A stretch of DNA of 64,000 nt from Mytilus trossulus. Lineage: Eukaryota > Mollusca > Bivalvia > Mytilida > Mytilidae. The translations under genes were made by a program, and so were the position numbers. Shown here piece by piece: positions 1-11,600 of the stretch. The stretch spans positions 67,840,180 through 67,904,179 of the forward strand of contig NC_086380.1 in assembly GCF_036588685.1 (NCBI RefSeq), written 5' to 3'. Numbering within the stretch: the first letter of the stretch is position 1; each line of letters opens with the position of its first letter. Below the pieces are notes generated by a model. That model was not told the origin of the DNA. It made no database searches and was given only the letters and a program-made list of their open reading frames with translations.

Positions 1-697
1 ATCTTTGGAATTACTTAAATATGACGTCGAAAAAGGAACGCACAAACTCCCGTTCTTTTGCGAAGGAACAGGACATGTGGTTTATAAAAACTCTTTATAT
101 TGTCATAAGGGAATGAGCAACAAAATTGTTAAATTTAACCTACTTCAGAAAAAGTGGGAGAAAGAAGTAGCCTTGGACAACGCAGGCGTCCATAACAAAT
201 ACCCATACCAGAGTGGGAAATTTTCAGACATTGATTTTGCCGTAGACGAAAAAGGATTATGGGTAATTTACGCTACGACATATTCCAACGGAAATATTGT
301 TATAGTAAAACTTAATGACGACACACTAGAGATTTTGGAGACGTGGGTTACGAATATACCGAAAACAAAAGTTGGAAATGCATTTATGATTTGCGGAGTT
401 ATGTATGCAACAGATTCGTACGAAAATATCCCGACTTTTATCAAATATTCATTTAATACAAACAACGGCGGTAGCAAGGTTCTAAAAGACAATGAAATAA
501 TATTTCCAAACACTATTGATGATAAATTTGCTAAGAACTACATGTTGGACTACAATCCAATTCAGAAGAAGCTTTATGCTTGGAATCATGGTCGTGTGGA
601 AGTTTATTCTGTGTCTTCTAAATCTTATTACCCGTTTCAAGTAGGTGCAAACCGCGTTAAACGACGAAATTCTCGAAAGAAAAGGAAAAGAAATTGA
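1..697 (+). CDS. Olfactomedin-domain protein, 3' terminal exon (partial)
   Basis: An open frame runs from the left edge of the window to a TGA at 695-697 and gives about 231 residues. It has the hallmarks of the olfactomedin (OLF) beta-propeller: GTGHVVYKNSLYCHK, then DIDFAVDEKGLWVIYAT, then WVTNIPKTKVGNAFMICGVM, and near the end YNPIQKKLYAWNHGRVEVY, the usual closing strand. OLF proteins are mostly secreted or membrane-tethered extracellular proteins. There is no start codon of its own here; the exon continues to the left of the window. The protein ends in a very basic tail (KRRNSRKKRKRN), which is unusual after an OLF domain. The nearest AATAAA found downstream is at 1202-1207, so the 3' end is unsettled. 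The gene converges on the GH10-like gene. The domain call is strong; the subfamily is not determined. Confidence 0.85.
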   Translation, partial: SLELLKYDVEKGTHKLPFFCEGTGHVVYKNSLYCHKGMSNKIVKFNLLQKKWEKEVALDNAGVHNKYPYQSGKFSDIDFAVDEKGLWVIYATTYSNGNIVIVKLNDDTLEILETWVTNIPKTKVGNAFMICGVMYATDSYENIPTFIKYSFNTNNGGSKVLKDNEIIFPNTIDDKFAKNYMLDYNPIQKKLYAWNHGRVEVYSVSSKSYYPFQVGANRVKRRNSRKKRKRN

Positions 698-3090
698 TTC
701 CCGAAAGAGTTTTACGTTTTTGTAGATTATTCTTTGAAAGGAAAACTATAAACAGTGTTGAACACGAACAATTGTTTTGCCGATGGAGTTTTCACGTGTT
801 AGGAATGTAATTGGTATGAAGTTGATATTTATTTAAAGTAATAGAACGAAATTGGAAGGAGCACTTCCTTTTATTGTACATGATATCAAATTATCTTGTT
901 TATTATTGTTCCACAATTGAATATATCAAAAGAAAACGTTTTTGTCCATCATTGTTATTACATATTTCACTCCAATCAACTGTTGGAAATATTTCGCGTT
1001 AGTCAAACAATTTATCAATAATTTGTACTAATCACTTTATTAGGAGGGTCTGGACGAAAAAAAAATGGATCAAAAGTACTGAATACTTGTCCAATAATTA
1101 AAATATAAGGGGGGATAAAGAATAATGGCGTGATAAAATACAAGGGATAGAGAATAAGTAATTCGGTGATATAGTGTAAAACAGAGAATAATTAGGTATA
1201 CAATAAAAGAAAAGAGAATAATGGGCAAAATTTTTGAAAATAGCTTACAAAAAGAATTAATTGGAGAATCTCCCTATTCCATAATACCCTCATGTAGTAT
1301 AGATTCAGTAAAGGGTACGGAATTGGGTTTGATAAACATCGTTTAGTATTGTCGATTGAATTCTTTTTTTATATATATATTTGTATAATAATGGATTATT
1401 GTTGCTAGTCTTTTTCATTTATTTCCCAGATGATAATTCATATTTGTTTATATTTCACGCATTATTAATTACTATTCGAATTTGTATATATTTATCTTTA
1501 ATTGATATTCAACTTGTTGCATTATTTGATAAAGTTTTGATATTAAAAGGGAAAATAAATACTGTATTTGTACTTCACACGGAAAACATAACATGCACCA
1601 CTAGCGGATCAATATAACAAATGCACCACAAATTTTAGAACTCAAAAATAGTTTGTCAACAAAGAATTAATTGTGCAGTGATAGTGATAGATATAAGAAG
1701 ATGTGGTATGAGTGACAATGAGATTACTCTCCATCCAAGTCACAATTTACAAAAGTAAACCATACTCATGATAGGTCAAGGTACGATATTCGACACGGAG
1801 CCTTGGCTCACTGTGACGCCGAATAATAAGCTATAAAGGGCCCCAAAAAATACTAGTGTTAAACCATTCAAACGGAAAAACCATCGATCTTATCTACATG
1901 AAAAAAAAAACGAAAAACGAGAAACACTCATGAACCACAGCAACAAACGACAAATACTGAACATTAAATTTCTGATATAGGACAGTTGCAAACAATTGCA
2001 CCGGTTTTAAACGTTTTAATGTTACCAAACCTTCACCCTTATCTGAAACAATAGTGTAAACATGTTTTAATTTATAACAAGAAACTGAACTTACCAATTT
2101 ATCCTAATTTGAAGAGCAGAGGACATGTAAAAGAGGGACGAAAGGTAGCAAAGGGACAGTCAAACTCATAAATCTAAAACAAACTGACAACGTCATGGCT
2201 AAAAATGAAAAAGACAAACAATAGTACACATGACACAACATAGACAACCAAAGAATAAACAACACGAACCCCACCAAAAACTAGGGTCGATCTCAGATGC
2301 TCAGGAAGGGTAAGCAGATCCTGCTCCACATGTGGCACCCGTCGTGTAATAAAGGTGTAAAGTGTAGAAACTACATGAAGTTGATAAATGAATGCAAAAA
2401 ACTAATATCATTTCGTGCTCCAAAAATATTCAACTACATACGTGAAAACGTCCAAGCTGCTAAACGAGTAGCATTGATAGCCATGTTTCTAATAATGATT
2501 CATTGTTATGACATAACAAGTGTAGAACGCAATATAATATAAAATAATGGTTTTTTTTTCTGTAGACCTTTGTTCAAGTTTAGTGATACAAAAATGAAAT
2601 GCTAGATAGGAAAAGTCTACCACTGCCGACTACGACTTGCACATCTTGACCCAAGTAGAGTAACGATATTAGCAATCTGAGAACAACTAGAAGGGCGCCA
2701 TAATAAGAGCAAGATGTGCATTTTGACCATTAGTGTCCCTCCAGTAATGGTCAAGACCAAAACATTTAAAATTCGAAATATCAAAGAAAGGTTGCGAATT
2801 CCTATACTACTAGTAATACAAAAACTAAAATTATAGTAAAAACCGGAAACGCAAATGCAAGGACAAATATCAGCTCTCCGTTTAATATTTTCTAAATTTC
2901 AAAGTAGGTGAAATCTCGGCTGCCCCATGCTATATTCAATCGCTTGTGTGCCTGTACACAAAGTGTACCAGGATACAAACATTTGCATGACTACTTTCTT
3001 GGCTGTTTGTGCCACCGGAGACATACATTTGTATATTCCTCCGAACGGTACTGACCCAGTTAAAGATACGTTTAGAGCATCCACTCGACC
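698..3090. other. Downstream region of the OLF gene with two interspersed repeats
   Basis: AT-rich sequence with no credible coding exon. It probably starts with the 3' UTR of the olfactomedin gene. About 1690-1900 is a copy of the common mussel repeat A (contains ACTCTCCATCC and GGGCCCCAAAA). About 2130-2350 is a fragment of repeat D (AGAGGGACGAAAGGTAGCAA, ending near the ATGTGGCACCC motif). Confidence 0.6.
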
Positions 3091-3097
3091 AACAAGG

Positions 3098-3311
3098 CTA
3101 CTGTGGATTTATTTATTTGTGTTCGTACCAATATCCGTGGATTAAGGAAAACTAACATGTTCGCGGATATTTAATTTTGTGGTTTTGTTGAAATCTGCAT
3201 ACAAGCCTATAGAAAATTTGCTATTCGTTGCACATTTAATTTCGTGGTTTACCTGTTCCCACGAAATAAACGAAAAGCGATAGCCAAAGAATAATAATGA
3301 ATCCACAGTGT
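3098..3311. repeat. Small repeat F with inverted ends (MITE-like)
   Basis: A roughly 210-bp unit beginning CTGTGGATTTATTTA and ending AATAATGAATCCACAG, so its ends are imperfect inverted repeats. Inside are two blocks of the type GGATATTTAATTTTGTGG and CCCACGAAATAAACG. Related copies are seen at about 14515-14730 and 23110-23290. It is non-coding and looks like a non-autonomous element. Confidence 0.55.
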
Positions 3312-4990
3312 ATAAACTTCGCTTTTGTGAGTAGAGTAATGCCTTTTAATTGGGTTATAGTGCGTTGTGAATAGTGGCAAGTGAATAGTGTATCTTTTAC
3401 ACTATATTAATATTAGCAATGTGAGCAACACGACGAATGTCACATGTGGAGCAGGAGCGTCTTAAAGATTTACATATCTGTACTTAGGTGATCTTAGGTG
3501 ATCTTAGGAAAATCAAGAATTTGAAAATAATAATATTTACTGGAAGAGTATCAGTTGAGGATCAAAATAAGCTAAAAATGTTGAGAGGTCATGGAGCTCC
3601 TTTTCGAGATATTTGATTTATAATGTATGGCGGGAAAAGGCTGACTCGGACTTTTACCTTATATTTGCATTGGTAATATTTGGGTCTCAAATCAAAAGAA
3701 AGAAAATCAAGAATCTGCTTAACTTTTAACAAATGACCATTTATAAACTATATGGTCTTATATTAAAAGATGAATAGGTGTTATGGGGCAAAATATTTTA
3801 CCTTGGAATGTATGGAAAAACACCAAGGAGTCCGAACATTTGACACACATTCAAAACCCTGACCTAAGTAAATCCTTAAACTTCAAAAACACTTGATTTC
3901 ACAGTTTTCGGTCGGAATCTTGTAACTAAATCTGTAGTTTTATATGTTGTGTTTAATGAACTGTTGATCGTATTTTTATTTTTTTTATTTTTCAGTTTAT
4001 TTTCGACATATGAGTTTGAAGGTCCGTTTTTGGTATCTTTCGCCTTTGTTTCAAATCTAGGTCAGTTAAATTTTGTTTGCCTTTAGGCCTTTAAATATTG
4101 TATTGTATTTACTATAGATATGTTTGTCGTTCGGTTGCCGTCTCGTCGACATATATACCCTAATCGTTTCTTTATTTATTTTCAAAAGCATATTCGGATA
4201 TAAGAATACTCTTGCAGAACTGTATTTTTGGACTTGTTCTTCGTGTGGTATCTCTTTCGATTTTTTTATCAAGCATCTTCATAGTGAAATTTGTACTTTT
4301 ATTTCAAAGAATTCAATGTTATCTCCTTTGTATCTACAATTATGTTGTTATCATCCAAATACAACATTCGAAACAGCGTAGTTTTGCCCTGGAAAAGAAT
4401 AGTTTAAATATCATTTCATTCCTCTCGTCAGGACATATGCAAAACAAATTACATGTGCACGGACTCTATTCCCGCCAATTTCATTCAACGAAAGGAAGAC
4501 AAATTTGCAATTTTAATTTTTGCATTGTTCAATATATTCTAACAGAAAACTTATTCACAGCTGTAATCACTTCCCCACAGTGTACTTTCTGTAATTGTCC
4601 TCTTTCAATTTCGTGTATAAGATGCAAACACGACTCCGCAAACTTAGGCCAATTATTTGGAAACAAAAGGAATATTTCCTTTGTCATAATCGTGTCGTTT
4701 TTGTTGAGAATTTGCAATATTTTATCTTAATTTGTAAAATTCATTACAAAAATAACGGTCATCTCAATGAATTGACCTACCTCTTTGTGCAAGGGTCTAA
4801 AAGCATAGGCACTTTTGTCAGATTTCCCCCTATATACCTTTATGTTATATTTTTTTCTGAGACAAGTGCCTGTGTCTAAAAGTCTTAGAATACAATGAGT
4901 TATAAATCGTTGTTTAAAAGTTGCACACTAGGACTTTGGAAAAACTTATAAGCTTAAACGTTCGGAATTGAAGATTTCCAATGCATTCTT
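3312..4990. other. Intergenic, no gene recognised
   Basis: AT-rich spacer between the OLF and GH10-like genes. About 3420-3470 and 4020-4110 hold short remnants of repeat D (GCAACACGACGAATGTCACA; TTGGTATCTTTCGCC). A longer open stretch at 4212-4730 has no recognisable domain and low-complexity composition, so it is not called as a gene. Confidence 0.5.
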
Positions 4991-4999
4991 TCGGTCGGT

Positions 5000-5480
5000 T
5001 TGATTAGGGGCCAAGGGCTGGCGTGTCAGTGGCTGCTAATAGTCTTTTGTTCATTTGTATATCATTGTCATTTTGCTTAGTTTCTTTTGTTACCTAATCT
5101 GACACCTGACTCTTTTAAACTGAGTGTAACTGTGCATATTGCTTTGTGTTTTCTTTATTCTACATTTACTATAGGTATAGGGAGAGGGTTGAGATCTCAC
5201 AAAATCATGTTAACCCCGCCGCATGTTTGAGCCTGTCCCAAGTTAGGAGCCTCTGACTTTTGTTGGTCTTGCATATTTTATGGTCTTGGTTCATTTGTGT
5301 GTTTTGAAATTTTCATTGATCTAATACACAATTTTATTTAGGGCCGGCCAGCTTGGGACAATCTCCAGGTGCGGTAAATTTTCGCTGTGTCTCCATTGGT
5401 GGCCCTCGGCTATTGTCTGCTATATGATCGGGTTGTTGTTTCTTTGACATATTCCCTATTTGCATTCTCAATTTAATTTT
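5000..5480 (+). repeat. Interspersed repeat B, near full length
   Basis: A copy of a mussel interspersed repeat running from GGCCAAGGGCTGG through GAGATCTCACAAAATCATG and GGGCCGGCCAGC to TTTGACATATTCCCTATTTG. Related or inverted copies lie at about 7100-7240, 27235-27500 (decayed), 37995-38460, 39410-39600 and 61080-61300. It sits directly downstream of the GH10-like gene's end. Confidence 0.65.
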
Positions 5481-5600
5481 TAACTGCGTACTTTATTTTC
5501 GCCTTTTTAAATTTTAGGATTCGAGCGACAATAATTAGTATTTTGTTGACGAGAAGCGCATCTGGCATACACAATTTGAAGCCTGGTATCTATGATGAGT
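5466..5600 (-). repeat. SINE-like repeat E exonised into the GH10-like gene's 3' end
   Basis: On the - strand the last exon runs into CTCATCATAGATACCAGG, then GTATGCCAGATGCGCTTCTC, then GTCGCTCGAATCC, and continues GAAAATAAAGTACGCAGTT. This matches, segment by segment, the interspersed element at 40503-40690 (TTCATCATAGATACTAGG ... ACACGCGTTTCGTCTAC ... GCTCAAATCC ... AAATAAAGTACGAAGTT). The overlap supplies about the last 30 codons, the TAA stop at 5509-5507 and the AATAAA at 5497-5492. Confidence 0.75.
5492..5497 (-). promoter_or_regulatory. Poly(A) signal AATAAA of the GH10-like gene
   Basis: AATAAA on the - strand, 9 bases after the stop codon. It lies in the segment homologous to the SINE-like repeat (AAATAAAGTACG in the 40.6-kb copy). 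If used, the 3' UTR is only a few tens of bases. Confidence 0.45.
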
Positions 5601-8600
5601 TTATATATACCTTGTCCTGTGACATGTATTGTCAGAGAAAGTCCACCATTTCCTAGTGTCACATGCTTTGTTCCAACAACTGGACCATTTCTTCCTCGTC
5701 TTACAATGATATCATATTCTCCTTTGTATGCACGAACAGTCACTGAACTGGTGAAACGATGAGTTTCATGGGTATGCCAGCGGTTTTGGTAGACGAGTCC
5801 AGCTTGGTTATACTATTGTCAATGAAATAATAATATAACAGGTTCTTATGGAATTCTTTGCGAAATTCATTAGAAAGTAACAATGTATAAAATATTCTGA
5901 AATGATTAACTAAAATGTAATACTATTTCAAAAATGTGCTGTTCTCGTAAACGTCTAAAAAATACAAAAACAAACAATATTTTTACCGTTACTAATTCGC
6001 CTTTTCAAAATATAAAGAACTATGGATACACCAAAACGAAAATATCGTTACGTCATTGGTTGAATTTCCATTGTTTAGAACGGTTTAAACAAAATTAATC
6101 ATAACGTTTTGGTGAACGTTTTTTGAAAATTTAACCCAGAATGCATGCAAATCTGAACAGGCGAATTCAGCTCGATACAAAAAAAAAGTTTAATAAAAAG
6201 ACTCTGCCTTTCACCTCTATTTGATATAACTATGATTGAGTACATAAAAAGTTAACTAATAAATTTCTAGCTAATATATGCTAAACCAAAAGAGTAGACG
6301 TAACATTTTGCTATTTTCACTTTTAAGTAATCAATCAAATGATAAACCTGTAAATTTTGTCCATTTGCCAATGCTGCATCCTGACTGTTCTGTTCCGGAC
6401 CCCAAACGTCGTCTAAAATTATACCTTCTACTTCCGGTCGTGAGAATAAAAGAGTCACCACATCATCTAACAGTTGGGCTCGTAAGGAAACAGGGTCTTT
6501 ATGAAATGCAAGACTTGATATCCACAATGGTGACCTTGCCTCAGCTAATTTATCAATTCTGTACTAAATAGTAATAATGTGAAGCATGAAATAATATATA
6601 TATTTATAATATGACTATAAATTTACTGTCTTTTTTTTTTTTTCATTTGTTAAAAGCATAGGAAAAACTTTTTGATAACACGTTATACCCACCACGGCAA
6701 ATATAACGAGAGGTAATATAAGATTTGAAACAGCGTCCGCGTGCCTAGATATAGATGTGGTGAACGTTTGGCTTAAAAAACATTTCCAAAGGAAAACAAA
6801 ACGAAAAAGGCTAAATTTGTCATAAATCAACGATCAGACTGCAAAATTCGTGCTACCTCCAAACTCTTTTTTATGAGCTATATTAAGCAATGAGTTGCAA
6901 TGCTAGGTTCGATAGACTTACCTTTAAGGCATCCATGTCTATGTGACTGGAGTTAAAATGTGCTTTAATACCAAGTCCATAATATGGAGTATGTATGCTC
7001 TTTAATCGCTTAGCCATATTAGCATATGCCTAGATAAATAAATGTAATTCGGAGTTTAGTAGGACATCCATTATCACTGCACTAGTATACATATTTGTTT
7101 AGGGGCCAGCTGAAAGATACCTCCGGGCGTGGGAATTTCCCGCCGCATTGTAGACCCAACGGTGGCCTTTGGTTGTTGTATGCTCTTTAGTCGGGTTGTC
7201 ACTTTGACACATTAACCATTTATATTTTCAATTTTTGTCAATGTACAGCTCGTTACAAAATAAATATTGAATCTTTGAAACACGTTAAAAAGATTTAGTT
7301 CATAATTTAAGAAAACATGTTCATCTCAGATAAAACACTGCTTGTAGGAAATCGGACTATTCTTAATTTGCAGCAGATCCGCAGTTTACAAAAGGCTTAA
7401 AAAAAGGAACATAAAAGTAAACAAAATCAAAACAAAAACATTGCTGTTATAAACGATCTTGGTCAACTTCTTCCAAATTCTATGTTTCTGACTGAGCTCT
7501 TTTTTATATTTTAAATTCTCTAGTTTTCGTGTAAAAAAATCCATTAAACACTTACTGTTGTGTGTAAACTACTATTGAGAACATTCCTTTCATCTAAAAA
7601 CAACCTGGCATGTGGAAATCCTTGTCTAGCTTTTAGGAATAACTCTTGTGTAATATTTGCTGATTGTGTGTAGATCTCCAGGAAATCATCTTGTAATACA
7701 TCACTGTACACATCTAAGTTTTCAAAACTAAAAACAATACATTGCAAGATGTATAATATCATTAACATTTTGTTTTGTAGTACTGCAGTTTTAGTCCATT
7801 GGCTATATAAATATTTAATAGTTGACGACTGTACAATAATTTATCAACATTGCTTACTGATAATCTTTTGATTAAGGAATAACTGTAATATTTTTTTTGT
7901 CTATGAAGAAATAACATAACAAATTTGGTGCACACTGAATAACGCGCGTAGCGGGTTATTTAACAGTGTGCACCACCTTTTTTTTAATGTTATTTCGAAT
8001 AGACAGACAAAATATTACAGTCCTTTCTTATAATTTAAATCTAAATTCCATTTTAAACCGTAGAAAACCATGAAAAAACGTTGATGACGTCATGGTCACA
8101 TGACTAAATTATGTCTATGGGCTCATAACAAAATAACGTCAGCCAATCAGATGACGCGTTACATCCAAAATTAAATTTTTGAATGTGGGTAAAAAGTTGT
8201 AACCAGGAGATGTATAAACCTTTAGTAACATGAACGTTGGAACTACATTGACCTTATCATCTATTTTGAATAGTTTCCCCGACCTTTTTATGTATATTCA
8301 AGCTTGAAAAGGTGTCCAAGTGACATATTCCAGCGGCACATCCTATCACCCCGTATTTAGGAAATGCTCCCTTTCCCCCGAGGGTAAAGACTGAGTATAA
8401 CAACGTAATGTTTTGGCCTTTTCCTTTGTTATATTCAAATGTCACTGATTAGTCTTTGGTAGATAAAACGTTCGTATGGCGTACACAATGTTAATCCTGA
8501 TTCCTATTATGAGTTTATTTGCAGTATCGCTCGTGCAAGCTGTCAAAGATTAATGAATATGTCAAGATGAGCGATGGCGTTGGTTCATGTCTGTCATATT

Positions 8601-11600
8601 TGTGTTTTATAAACAGGTTATGTTATCATTTAAGTCGTTAGTGTTCTCTTTGTTCATGTATTTTCAAGCTTGAAAATGTGTAAAGGTGACCTATTCCAGC
8701 GGCACATCCTATCATTCCGTATATAGGAATTGCCCCCTTTTCCCCGAGGATAAAGACGGAATATAAAAACGTAATTGTTTTGGCCTATGGTTTTTTTTTG
8801 TTTTTTTTTTTTTGTGTCTGGGTCTTTTAAAGCCGACCACATATTTATTTTCATTGTTGAAGGTCGGACGATTGCCTTTAATTGCTTACATTCATTCCAT
8901 TTGAACTTTGGTTGATAGTTGTCTTATTGTCATCAAACCACATCTTCTTATTCTTAAATTTTTCACAGAAATATAAGTTGTGAGTAAACAAACAAATGTA
9001 TATATTACCTCAACTCATATATTGCGAAATAAAAAACTGCCGTCAAGTTATATAAGTGAGAACATTCATTGACAGTATAAGTCATTAATAACTAAGTCTT
9101 GAATTAAGAAATTATTCACGTACCTCCCATTAAACAATGCAGCCATATAATTAATTCTATCTTGAATAGCAAGGTTTATATCTCTAAGAGGTAGTTTAGA
9201 TATCCAGTCAGGATTACTTTTGCTCAACGCAGAGAATAAGCCACTCCCCCATCTTTTTAACCTTCAAGAAAAAATAAGAAAACACTTTTGTATTACAAAT
9301 AAAACTACAAAACAGATATCAATAAAATATTATCACTTACAAGACATTAGTTTGATAAGTCATCTCCATCTTATGTTTCCTCTATTTATAAATTTCGAGG
9401 AAAATATTATACGGTTTCTAGATATAGTTTAGAATTTATTAAGATTTCTATTTTGAAAAGGAAGACATTTAAACTACGTACCTATGATTTTGAAGACGTT
9501 GCATTGCTTGCACTAATGTTTCATTGTCTATCTGTCTCTGCAAAATCCAAAAAACGGCATGCAATAATTTAATGCTATAATGAAAAAGGTTTTAATAAAT
9601 CAGTTTACAAATGTAGTTGGACTTCGTCGTTTCCTGTCTTTTTGGACGCGCTGGCCCATCTGATATTGTGTTTGTTTGTCCAGTGTTATATTAAAGATTG
9701 CTTATTATGATTATTGAAGATACACCAACTTAAAAAATAGAACTCTTATTCACTCCAATAAAAACTTTGACAATTATCTGTTAAATAAAAGTTTGACCCC
9801 TTTACCCCATGGTTCACTGAACAGTGGAGATGTTACGATTTCACATTTAGGTAATAGTTCTTAAAATATTTGACATTCTGTGACCAAATAATGTTAACGG
9901 TTTCATAGAACTAATATTAAAATGTGTAGTATGGCTGTTTTATACAATCAAGTAGTGGTCACATCAACTTGAAACTTAACAACCTATGTTGATAATTATG
10001 TTTATTTATTTTACTATATTGCAAATAACAATTGTGACCTCGTTTGCATGTTCACTGTGCAAACAAGGTATGGTATGCAAACAATATTATTTCTTGAGTC
10101 GTATACATACATGTAACACATAGTTATATGTGAAAGTCTTACGTCTAAACATTACACCTCCAACCAATAATAGTAAAAGAGGCATTCCAAAAATGTATTA
10201 ATCTCGTTTACTCATTTGTCATGTTTGTAGAATGCTTCAATTGTGTCATTCTATGTAATTACTCTCTTATTTAAACGTTTCGTTGGGACCCTTCAATGTG
10301 TAAGTACTTAACACACCTGTTGACACTGTATAAGGTTGTGTTTCGTAATTGCACTTCACAAAACATTATACACATATAAAGTATGAGAATATATTTACTT
10401 TGCTTGCTGAAAACTTTTAAATTTGAAATCATCCCTTCGTAAATTTTACGGACGCCATCACGAGTTGTTGACCGTTATGGAATAACCGTTTCACAAATGA
10501 TATCGGATATGTTCCTTACGTCGTAACTACAATCCCCTTCCCTTTCATGAGTTTGACCTACCGAATTAGCCTATTTACCGGATTTGTAATCACATAAGCA
10601 ACACGACGGGTGCCGCATGTGGAGCAGGATCTGCTTACCCTTCCAGAGCACCTGAGATCACCCCTAGTTTTTGGTAGGGTTTGTGTTGTTTTTTTCTTTA
10701 GTTTTCTATGTTGTGTCATGTGTACTATTGTTTTTCTGTTTGTCTTTTTCATTTTTAGCCATGGTGTTGTCAGTTTGTTTTAGATTTATGAGTTTGACTG
10801 TCCCTTTGGTATCTTTCGTCCCTCTTTTAAAGAATTAAAGAGAAAAGCCTTGTTTCATTTTTTTTGGTATTTTGATATATTCAGTGTTGGCTATTGTGAC
10901 TTCAGAACCATACCCAACAACAAATATTGTTGCAACTCACTGGTAGAAATTGTCAATTACACATTCAAGAAGACTGTGCTTTCGAGGGTCGTTATCATTG
11001 CAACAGCAGGCAAAGTAAGTAGTAGTATACCTGATCAGATTCCATGTCTATCCATTGTATTCCATTGTCTATTTCTCCCATCTCGAAATGGTCGTACATG
11101 AACTGACCATAGTTAGTGAGAGAGTCGTTTACTAACAGGTCTGGTTGTATGGTTGAACCAAATGGAAACTGACTCCTTTTTTGTTTAATCTGAAATGTTA
11201 TTGCATTTTTTTTCTGGTTTTGCTAATTTGGTAAACAAAACCAACAACAACTATTTTTCACAATTAATAAATGCTTTTTTTTCCGTTTCACATAGATATG
11301 ATTGAAATTTTCGAATGCTACTCATGAACGACTTTTAATTGTGACAAACATCATAATTGGTCCACACCCGGAGTCCAATTTTTGTTTGTTTGTGAAATGT
11401 TACTTTACTAGAGGTCCTTGTATGATTTTCATGTTTTTCAATCTGCAATGTTTTTCTTAACATTAACCGCGTTGTCCGTCTTTTCGTTTTATGGACAAGG
11501 AGTATTTACCAATTTTTTCTTGTATTATTTTGATTTTTTTAATCTGAAACTTCCCTTGTGTTGAACCTATGTTTTGTTGCCTTCGAATTTAAAATAAATC

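Noticed and set aside
2899..3145. Open frames on both strands near 3.0 kb
   Set aside because: They overlap each other and run into repeat F; no domain or splice support.
4212..4730. 172-codon open stretch
   Set aside because: No domain, no splice context, low-complexity AT-driven composition and overlapping open frames on both strands.
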